From Bacillota bacterium (GTDB taxonomy: Bacteria; Bacillota; Clostridia; Christensenellales; Aristaeellaceae): DNA of 14,784 nucleotides. Each line of letters starts with the position of its first letter. Within the stretch, counting starts at the first letter, position 1. The DNA is taken from positions 1 to 14,784 of the forward strand of contig WRGP01000220.1 in NCBI GenBank assembly GCA_009787135.1, in the 5' to 3' direction. The notes below the pieces were generated by a model. The model made no database searches and had not been told where the DNA came from. It worked only from the letters and a program-made list of their open reading frames with translations. The position numbers were made by a program, and so were the translations under genes. Below are positions 7,552-12,888 of the stretch, one piece after another.

Positions 7552-8175
7552 ATGACCCACTACGCATCACTCGTCCTGTGCGCCATCCTAGGCTACAGCC
7601 TTGGCAACCTCCAAAGCGGCCTGATCATTGGCCGCCTGATGAACAACGTGGATCTGCGCAAGCATGGGAGCGGCTCGAGCGGCGCGACCAACGCCCTGCG
7701 CGTGCTCGGCCGCCGGCAGGCGCTCCTCACGTTCCTGAGCGACTGCCTCAAGGGCGTCGCGGCCGCGGGCTTTGGGCTGCTCATCGCCGGCTGGCACGGC
7801 GGGCTGGTAGGCGGCGCCGCGGTCGTTGTGGGCCACATCTGGCCCATACTTTTCGGCTTGCGCGGCGGGAAAGGCGTCGCCACCTCGCTGGGCGTGTTCC
7901 TTCTGCTGATGCCCACCCTGGCGCTGATCATGCTCGTGATTGCCATTCTCATCCTCGTGCTGACCAAAACCGTGTCCCTTGCCAGCATGGCGGGCGCGCT
8001 CGCGTATTTTGTGATGGCGCTTGTCACCGCCATTGCGAACCGCGACTGGTACCTGCTTGCCTTCAGCGTGATCATGGTCGCGCTTGTGCTTTTTGCCCAC
8101 CGCGCGAACATGCGCCGCATCGCGGCCGGCACAGAGGGAAAACTCAGCGCTTCGATGTTTGAAAAGAAGCGATAA
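7552..8175 (+). CDS. plsY: Glycerol-3-phosphate acyltransferase PlsY
   Basis: 207 residues, very hydrophobic with several membrane helices. PlsY transfers an acyl group from acyl phosphate to glycerol-3-phosphate, the first step of membrane phospholipid synthesis, in the cytoplasmic membrane. The three conserved loops are present: 'GSGSSGATN' (39-47, where most members have GSGNxGATN), 'DCLKG' (64-68) with its conserved Asp and Lys, and 'GGKGVAT' (105-111) after 'GHIWPILFG'. ATG 7552 follows GGAGGTG (7539-7545) by 6 bases; an in-frame GTG at 7543 is part of that site. It follows der by 110 bases, but gpsA, commonly next in Clostridia, is absent. Its end overlaps convergent dapB by 32 bases. 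Confidence 0.96.
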   Translation: MTHYASLVLCAILGYSLGNLQSGLIIGRLMNNVDLRKHGSGSSGATNALRVLGRRQALLTFLSDCLKGVAAAGFGLLIAGWHGGLVGGAAVVVGHIWPILFGLRGGKGVATSLGVFLLLMPTLALIMLVIAILILVLTKTVSLASMAGALAYFVMALVTAIANRDWYLLAFSVIMVALVLFAHRANMRRIAAGTEGKLSASMFEKKR

Positions 8176-8836
8176 AATCCTCCATGCCGTATAGCCCCGG
8201 CGCGCATGTGGCGATCCACTGCGCGGCAGTGAGCGCGCCCTGCGCGAACACGCGCCTGTCCAGCGCCTCATGCCGAAGGGTGATGACGTCGTGCTCCCCA
8301 TAAAAGTCAATTTCATGCACGCCGATGACAGACCCTCCGCGGATGGAGACCATGGGCGCGTCCGGCGTTTCCATCGCCGCCGCGAGCAGCTTGGCCGTAC
8401 CGCTGGGGGCGTCTTTTTTCGCCCGGTGATGCGTTTCCACCACCGTCACGTCATACGGCTCCCCCAAGAGTCCGCGCGCATGGGTGGCAAGCTTCACGAG
8501 CGCGTACACCCCGTAGGACAGGTTCGCGCTCTGAAAGACCGCGATACGCTCCGCCGCCTCGCCGATCCACGCCCGCGCCTCCTCCGGGTGGCCCGTCGCG
8601 GCCAGCACAAGGCCCATGCCCTTTTGTACGCAAAAGGAAAGCTCCTCCTGGAGCGCCGCGGGCGTAGAGAAATCAATCACCACGTCCGCATCCGCCTCAC
8701 AGGCGGCAAAGGATGTGCCAAGCGACGGAGCAATCAACGCGGTGATCTTGACCCCGGCCGTTTCCTCCGCCAGAGCCCGCATCACTTTGCCCATCCGCCC
8801 CGCCGCGCCGGCCAGTATCACGCGCGTCAATGCCAT
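8144..8836 (-). CDS. dapB: 4-hydroxy-tetrahydrodipicolinate reductase
   Basis: 230 residues, somewhat shorter than the usual 240-270. The enzyme reduces the DapA product to tetrahydrodipicolinate with NAD(P)H in the diaminopimelate/lysine pathway. The nucleotide-binding loop 'GAAGRMG' (10-16), 'DFSTPAA' (55-61) and the catalytic 'ETHHRAKKDAPSGTA' (134-148, with His136 and Lys140) are intact, and it ends near 'GLYGMEDF' as the family does, plus a 9-residue tail. The start is uncertain by two codons: ATG at 8836 has GGGAG only 3 bases upstream, while the in-frame TTG at 8830 is 9 bases away from it. It is the last gene of asd-dapA-dapB, 65 bases after dapA. Its last 32 bases overlap the 3' end of plsY, and no terminator is visible. 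Confidence 0.95.
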   Translation of the reverse strand: MALTRVILAGAAGRMGKVMRALAEETAGVKITALIAPSLGTSFAACEADADVVIDFSTPAALQEELSFCVQKGMGLVLAATGHPEEARAWIGEAAERIAVFQSANLSYGVYALVKLATHARGLLGEPYDVTVVETHHRAKKDAPSGTAKLLAAAMETPDAPMVSIRGGSVIGVHEIDFYGEHDVITLRHEALDRRVFAQGALTAAQWIATCAPGLYGMEDFIASFQTSKR

Positions 8837-8863
8837 CAACTCCCGTTTTGAGTTTATAAGAGG

Positions 8864-8901
8864 AGCGCCGGGGGGCGGAGCCCCCTTGCCCCCAAGCGCC
8901 G
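8864..8901. repeat. G/C-run hairpin element between dapA and dapB
   Basis: GGGGGC (8871-8876), loop GGA, GCCCCC (8880-8885) forms a strong hairpin, followed by TTG and a second run of five C (8889-8893) that could pair with the same G run. AGCGCCG flanks it directly on both sides (8864-8870 and 8895-8901). A similar structure occurs at 12241-12271. No T-run follows, so it is not a standard terminator. In the asd-dapA-dapB message it could limit decay or reduce dapB expression. Confidence 0.6.
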
Positions 8902-9795
8902 CTACAGCAGCGCAAGTCGCGCCATGCATTCCTTTAGCGCCATCTCGTTCTCCGGCAGCATGGGGACCAACGGCAGGCGTACCGCGCCCACCTCATGCCC
9001 CTGCATGGCCATGGCTGTTTTCACTGGGCTTGGGCTCGTCTCGGCAAACAGCGCGGTCACCAGCGGCAGCATCTGAAGCTGGATTTCGCGGGCCACCTTA
9101 AGCTCGCCTTCAAAGAAACGGTTGCAGAGGCGCTTAACCATCTTGGGCGCCACGTTCGCGACCACGGAAATGACGCCCACGCCGCCAAGCGCGAGAATGG
9201 GCAGCGTGTTCTCATCGTTTCCGGAGTATACCGGCAGCGTGTCCCCGCACAGTCGGGTGAGCTCGGCAATATGGGCGATATCCCCGCTGGCTTCCTTGAT
9301 GCCCACGATATTTTCATGCCCGGCGAGCTTTGCCGATGTTTCCGCCTTCATGTGCAGCGCCGTGCGGCTCGGCACGTTATAAAGGATCACGGGTAGCTCC
9401 GACGCGTCGGCGATGGCCGTAAAGTGCGCCACGAGCCCCGGCTGCGTCGTCTTGTTATAGTACGGCGTCACGGCCAGCACGCCGTCCGCGCCAATCTCCT
9501 TGGCGTTCCTGCAAGCTTCGATGACCTTGGCGGTATCGTTGCCGCCCACGCCCGCGATGACGGGCACGCGGCCGTTGGCCACCTCTACCACCATGCGGAT
9601 GGCCTCCGTCTTCTCCCTTGAGGTCATGGTGGAACCCTCGCCCGTCGTCGCGCAGACGATCAGCGCGTCGGTTCCGTTTTCCAATTGAAACGCCGCCTGT
9701 TTTCGCAGGGCGGCGTTATCGAGCGTATTCTCTTTGGTGAAGGGCGTTACCATCGCGCATCCGCTTCCTTTGTACAGCATGCGCCGGCCTTGCAT
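8902..9795 (-). CDS. dapA: 4-hydroxy-tetrahydrodipicolinate synthase
   Basis: 297 residues, the normal size. The enzyme condenses pyruvate with aspartate semialdehyde, the first step committed to diaminopimelate and lysine, in the cytoplasm. The (beta/alpha)8 aldolase motifs are intact: 'CATTGEGSTM' (48-57) with the catalytic threonines, 'PYYNK' (111-115), 'YNVPSRTA' (139-146) with Tyr139 and Arg144, and the Schiff-base lysine Lys167 in 'GIKEASGD'. The ATG at 9793-9795 follows an AAGGGGG-type site by about 7 bases; a second ATG at 9780 is in frame and less well placed. It is 25 bases downstream of asd and 65 bases upstream of dapB, so the three genes form one operon in pathway order. Confidence 0.97.
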   Translation of the reverse strand: MQGRRMLYKGSGCAMVTPFTKENTLDNAALRKQAAFQLENGTDALIVCATTGEGSTMTSREKTEAIRMVVEVANGRVPVIAGVGGNDTAKVIEACRNAKEIGADGVLAVTPYYNKTTQPGLVAHFTAIADASELPVILYNVPSRTALHMKAETSAKLAGHENIVGIKEASGDIAHIAELTRLCGDTLPVYSGNDENTLPILALGGVGVISVVANVAPKMVKRLCNRFFEGELKVAREIQLQMLPLVTALFAETSPSPVKTAMAMQGHEVGAVRLPLVPMLPENEMALKECMARLALL

Positions 9796-9820
9796 CCCAT
9801 TCCCCCTTCTGATTTTTTCT

Positions 9821-10906
9821 CTATCCCTTTGGCAGGATCCATCCCTCTTTGCAAAGCAGCTCCGCCGACAATACCCCGCCGCCGGCCGCGCCCCGCAGCG
9901 TGTTGTGGGACAGCGCCACAAACCGCCAGTCAAAAATCGGATCCTCGCGAAGCCGGCCGATGGTTACGGCCATGCCGCGCCCCTCGTTCCGGTCCAGCTT
10001 TGTCTGCGGCCTGTTTTCCTCCTCAAAATACTTGAGAAAAGGTTTTGGCGCGCTGGGCAGGTTCAGCTGCTGCGGCAGCGTCTCCCAATTGTTCCAGGCA
10101 GCCAGAATTTCCTCGCGTGAGGGTTTGGCTTGAAAGCGTACCGATACCGCGGCCAAATGGCCGTCGCTGACAGGCACGCGGATACATTGCGCGCCAATCA
10201 CCGGCGCCTCCGCCAGCTTGATCCCCTCCTCGCTGAAGCTTCCCCAAATCCTCAGCGGTTCCTGTTCGCTCTTTTCCTCCTCGCCGCCGATGAAGGGAAT
10301 CACATTGTCGATCATCTCGGGCCAGGTATCAAAGGTCTTGCCCGCGCCGGAAATGGCCTGATAGGTACACACGGATACTTCCTTCAGCCCGAACTGGCGA
10401 AGCGGGTGCAACACCGGCACATAGCTTTGAATAGAGCAGTTGGACTTAACGGTGATGAAGCCGTTCTTTGTACCCAGCCTCCGCCGCTGCGCGGAGATGA
10501 GCTGCGCGTGCTCTGGATTGATCTCTGGAATAAGCATCGGCACATCGGGCGTCATGCGGTTGGCGGAGTTGTTGGAAATGACGGGTGTTTCCGCCCGGGC
10601 ATACGCCTCCTCGAGGCTTCGTGTCTCGTCCTTGGGCATCACTACGGCGCAGAAGATAAAGTCCGCTTTGTCGCTGACCGCCTTAACATCCGAGGCGTCC
10701 AGCACGGTCATGTCCAGCACGGCCTCAGGGATCAGCCGGTCTATCATCCACCGCCCGGCAACGGCCTGCCCGTAGGAAAGGCCGGCGGAGCGCGGCGAGG
10801 CGGCGACCGCAACGACGCGGAACCACGGGTGTCCATCCAAGAGCGATACCAATCGCTGTCCGACCATGCCGGTTGCCCCGACGACGGCGACGCGGTACTG
10901 TTTCAT
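9821..10906 (-). CDS. asd: Aspartate-semialdehyde dehydrogenase, archaeal/clostridial type
   Basis: 361 residues. The enzyme reduces aspartyl phosphate to aspartate semialdehyde with NADPH, the branch precursor for lysine, threonine and methionine. 'VVGATGMVGQRL' (8-19) is the nucleotide-binding loop, the active-site cysteine is Cys157 in 'KSNCSIQSY', and the catalytic histidine is His250 in 'RVPVSDGH'. The segments 'YQAISGAGKTFDTWPEM' and 'GEEEKSEQEPLRIWG' identify the TIGR00978-like branch shared by archaea and many Clostridia rather than the classical E. coli or Bacillus form. AAGGAGG lies 6 bases before the ATG at 10906. It is first in asd-dapA-dapB and has its own promoter at 10946-10974; the leader is about 33 bases, too short for a lysine riboswitch. 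Confidence 0.96.
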   Translation of the reverse strand: MKQYRVAVVGATGMVGQRLVSLLDGHPWFRVVAVAASPRSAGLSYGQAVAGRWMIDRLIPEAVLDMTVLDASDVKAVSDKADFIFCAVVMPKDETRSLEEAYARAETPVISNNSANRMTPDVPMLIPEINPEHAQLISAQRRRLGTKNGFITVKSNCSIQSYVPVLHPLRQFGLKEVSVCTYQAISGAGKTFDTWPEMIDNVIPFIGGEEEKSEQEPLRIWGSFSEEGIKLAEAPVIGAQCIRVPVSDGHLAAVSVRFQAKPSREEILAAWNNWETLPQQLNLPSAPKPFLKYFEEENRPQTKLDRNEGRGMAVTIGRLREDPIFDWRFVALSHNTLRGAAGGGVLSAELLCKEGWILPKG

Positions 10907-10930
10907 GAAATTCCTCCTTGTACGTAGCAT

Positions 10931-11015
10931 ATGCCAATATGGAATATAATAGTCGAAAATGACGCAAAAATCAACTCCCTATGGAGTGTTGGCATAAAAA
11001 TGGTTGTATTCCATA
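10931..11015. promoter_or_regulatory. Crossing inverted repeats in the asd/GNAT divergent region
   Basis: ATGCCAA (10931-10937) is inverted as TTGGCAT (10989-10995), and TATGGAATA (10938-10946) is inverted as TATTCCATA (11007-11015). A third half-site, TATGGAGT (10980-10987), is also part of ACTCC-N4-GGAGT (10974-10987). The sites overlap or flank both divergent promoters, as operators would. No regulator is known for them; the role is inferred from position. Confidence 0.45.
10946..10974 (-). promoter_or_regulatory. Promoter of asd-dapA-dapB
   Basis: On the minus strand TTGATT (10974-10969), a 17-base spacer and TATTAT (10951-10946) match sigma-A boxes at 4 of 6 and 5 of 6 positions. Transcription should start near 10939, leaving about 33 bases of leader before asd. 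Confidence 0.7.
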
Positions 11016-11032
11016 ACGCGTCGCGGTATACT
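11004..11032 (+). promoter_or_regulatory. Promoter of the GNAT remnant
   Basis: TTGTAT (11004-11009), a 17-base spacer and TATACT (11027-11032) form a plausible sigma-A promoter facing away from asd. The start would be near 11039, followed by AGGAGGAGGG (11042-11051) and ATG 11059. The expression signals look intact although the gene is broken. Confidence 0.6.
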
Positions 11033-11058
11033 TGTTTTATTAGGAGGAGGGATTTTTT

Positions 11059-11369
11059 ATGTTTATCCTAAGGAAAGCGCTGCCGGAGGACGCGCTGGCG
11101 TTTGGAAACGTCCATGTGGCTTCCTGGAGAGCTGCCTATAAAGGCATTGTGCCGGATGAGTTTCTGCGGGCCAAGGCTTCGGAAGGCAAATGATGGCGTT
11201 CGCCATTCAAACGCTTCGCGAGGCGGGGTATAAACCGATCATCCTGTGGACGTTTGAGAGCAATGCAAGGGCGCGGCATTTTTATGAAAAGGCGGGATTC
11301 ACGCAAACCGGGCGGAAAAAGGAATGTACGATTGGAAAACCTCTGCAGCTGATAGAATACGCCTTGTAA
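11059..11369 (+). pseudogene. GNAT-family N-acetyltransferase with internal deletion and frame change
   Basis: The first frame (11059-11193) encodes 44 residues, 'MFILRKALPEDALAFGNVHV...SWRAAYKGIVPDEFL', the N-terminus of a GNAT acetyltransferase. It then stops at TGA. A second frame (in frame 11181-11369) resumes with 'GRQMMAFAIQTLREAGY', then 'LWTFESNARARHFYEKAGF', the unmistakable GNAT C-terminus with its Asn and Tyr. A full member is about 160-170 residues, so roughly 60-70 residues between them, with most of the acetyl-CoA loop (Q/R-x-x-G-x-G), are gone. Promoter and binding site remain. The likely event is a single deletion that also shifted the frame, probably recent because both ends still read well. 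The ATG pair at 11190 could start a 59-residue product, without an independent binding site, and it is unlikely to be active. Confidence 0.88.
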
Positions 11370-11516
11370 AGAACTGCTCGACGGGGCCGCCAGATGGCTA
11401 TCCAGGCATGAACATCCATTCAGAATAGCAAGTTATCCCTCTTGACAAAATTTTTACCGGGAAGCAAGACCGTTACCACCCTGCCACCCTGCACGCAAAA
11501 TAAGCATTGGGTTTGT

Positions 11517-11544
11517 TTGCTAAATCCCCAATCTATGGTATACT
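11517..11544 (+). promoter_or_regulatory. Possible promoter of the 216-residue gene
   Basis: TATACT (11539-11544) is a good -10. The -35 is weak: TTGCTA (11517-11522) with a 16-base spacer. A consensus TTGACA at 11442-11447 has no -10 at proper distance. The ATG is 29 bases after the -10. Confidence 0.45.
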
Positions 11545-11573
11545 AGGCCAAACATACAGGAAAGGGTGATCCT

Positions 11574-12224
11574 ATGAACATTATCAGAACAACGGCCATC
11601 GAGCTATCCACCATCCCGGCGATCGCGTATAAAATGAAACTCCAAGCCGGTGGCGCGGGCCTAAAACTCCTTCGGCTGGATATGGACGCCGCCGCCGTGT
11701 TTACCATCGATAAAAGATCTGGCGGCGCGGAGGCGTATGGCCCCGTAAATCCGGCGCTATTCCCCGGCGAGGCGGTGCGGGAAGCGCTGGATCTGACGCA
11801 GGGCCTCCCCTATTCGGCGCGCGGGAAGATCAATGTAAAGGTCTTTGAAGCCAAGACGGAACCGGACGATGTTACGGAGGAGCAGGCCGACGCCGTTGAC
11901 ATGGTGGACAGCGATGAATACCAGGCCATTGTGGAGCGGTACAGCGACGAAAAAGGCAAAATGAACTACACGCTGATGAACAAGGATTTCATTCAGTTCG
12001 CCGCCAAGAGCAAGGTGGTGCAGGAAATGATAGCGGCAAAGGAACTGGAGGAAAACATTCTTCTGTTTATCGTCAGGAGCCGGGCGACTTTTCTTTCCGG
12101 CAAAAAGGAGAGCCTTGGCGACAAGGAAGCGGCGGCGCTGATGGAGACGCTGGATGAAATCGATCCGCGCAGCGCGTTTAAAGAATTGAAGGCATACATC
12201 CGCCGGGCACTGAGCGGGAAATAG
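11574..12224 (+). CDS. Hypothetical protein, 216 residues, soluble and charged
   Basis: I do not recognise this family. The protein has no signal peptide or membrane segment. Residues 1-95 look like a compact alpha/beta part ('IAYKMKLQAGGAGLKLL', then a 'PALFPGEAVREALDLT' stretch). The middle (about 95-120) is strongly acidic, and 125-216 looks helical with many Lys and Glu ('MIAAKELEENILLFIVRSR', then a 'SLGDKEAAALMETLDEIDP' stretch), ending in a basic tail. ATG 11574 follows an AAAGGGTG site at 11561-11568. It stands alone between the GNAT remnant and a terminator-like hairpin at 12413-12450. Codon use and GC resemble the neighbours, so it appears to be a resident gene. Existence is well supported; function unknown. 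Confidence 0.82.
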   Translation: MNIIRTTAIELSTIPAIAYKMKLQAGGAGLKLLRLDMDAAAVFTIDKRSGGAEAYGPVNPALFPGEAVREALDLTQGLPYSARGKINVKVFEAKTEPDDVTEEQADAVDMVDSDEYQAIVERYSDEKGKMNYTLMNKDFIQFAAKSKVVQEMIAAKELEENILLFIVRSRATFLSGKKESLGDKEAAALMETLDEIDPRSAFKELKAYIRRALSGK

Positions 12225-12240
12225 GGTGAGAGGCACGCAA

Positions 12241-12271
12241 GGGGGGCGCCGCCCCCCCCCTCGAACCCCCC
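12241..12271. repeat. G/C-run hairpin element after the 216-residue gene
   Basis: GGGGGGC (12241-12247), loop GCC, GCCCCCC (12251-12257) make a 7-bp hairpin. The C run goes on to 12260, and after TCGAA comes a second run of six C (12266-12271). The plan of G run, 3-base loop, C run, short spacer and second C run is the same as at 8871-8893. The role is unknown. Confidence 0.6.
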
Positions 12272-12412
12272 TGATTGAGAATCCCGAGATGCCGCAGGTT
12301 TTCTGTTCTATGTTGACAAACTCGAGTTTTTACGCTTGATCGCTCCAATTTACATTTTTCATCCGCGCGGTTCAGCCGCTTGAATATGAGAAGCATCCGC
12401 AAGTCTGATCAT

Positions 12413-12450
12413 AAAGACGAGCCTGCCATCGTTGGCCCGGCTCGTTTTTT
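12413..12450 (+). terminator. Intrinsic terminator
   Basis: ACGAGCC (12417-12423) pairs with GGCTCGT (12439-12445) around a 15-base loop and is followed by a run of T ending at 12450. It is about 190 bases after the stop of the 216-residue gene, the nearest plus-strand gene. On the minus strand it lies 47 bases after the 75-residue gene, but the run after the stem is only CTTTAT, so use in that direction is weaker. Confidence 0.8.
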
Positions 12451-12496
12451 CCTGTTGCCGTCTGCCTGGCGCGGCAGCTCTTTACATTTTGCTCGG

Positions 12497-12724
12497 TCAC
12501 AGCACGTTCGAAGACGTGCACTCAACCTTGATGGCATTGTCCTTTAGCTTTGCCAGCTTCGCCCTGTTGCCCATGCCGTCGTCCAAGGTCATCTTTTCGA
12601 GATCATGCTGCTGCATGAAGTTTACGGCTTCACTCTCAACAAACCCTACCCAGCTTTTGCGTTCACGCTTTGATTTTTCTTTGCCATTGATTACTTCCTG
12701 GATAGACGGACGGTTCTCGCTCAT
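12497..12724 (-). CDS. Hypothetical small protein, 75 residues
   Basis: I do not recognise the family with confidence. The protein begins 'MSENRPSIQEVINGKEK', is rich in Lys and Arg to about residue 27, has a likely helix 'SWVGFVESEAVNFMQQH', then 'MTLDDGMGNRAKLAKLK' and ends in 'KVECTSSNVL'. There is no signal peptide or membrane segment. The ATG at 12722-12724 has GGAGG-type sequence (12736-12741) 11 bases upstream, a slightly long spacing. The in-frame TTG at 12754 would put the start upstream of that site and is unlikely. It has its own promoter at 12760-12788 and no partner gene on its strand. The clean codon structure and expression signals make it a real gene. Role unknown. Confidence 0.78.
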   Translation of the reverse strand: MSENRPSIQEVINGKEKSKRERKSWVGFVESEAVNFMQQHDLEKMTLDDGMGNRAKLAKLKDNAIKVECTSSNVL

Positions 12725-12759
12725 CGGTTTTCGTACCTCCTCGTATAAAATCAAGTTGT

Positions 12760-12788
12760 ATCATACACTATCCGACGGCACAAAGCAA
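12760..12788 (-). promoter_or_regulatory. Promoter of the 75-residue gene with overlapping palindrome
   Basis: On the minus strand TTGCTT (12788-12783), a 17-base spacer and TATGAT (12765-12760) form a good sigma-A promoter. TGTAT-C-ATACA (12757-12767) is an 11-base palindrome lying on the -10 and may be an operator. The start would be near 12753, about 30 bases before the ATG. Confidence 0.65.
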
Positions 12789-12888
12789 CGCGACGGAAAG
12801 TCGTTTCGTCAAGCCCGGTTATCCATGGCAAATCGCGCGGACGCGAACGTGAGCCCCACGGGGCAGTGCTCCTGGCGTTCCCCCTGCC

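Noticed and set aside
10907..10945. Possible lysine riboswitch before asd.
   Set aside because: The leader from the predicted start is only about 33 bases, far too short for the aptamer.
11442..11447. Consensus TTGACA upstream of the 216-residue gene.
   Set aside because: No -10 box is found 16-18 bases downstream; the TATACT at 11539 is too far away.
12315..12347. TTGACA-like sequence in the gap after the 216-residue gene.
   Set aside because: No matching -10 and no plus-strand gene follow.
12853..12864. GCCCC-AC-GGGGC palindrome downstream of the repeat protein, considered as a terminator.
   Set aside because: The loop would be too small and no T-run follows on the minus strand.
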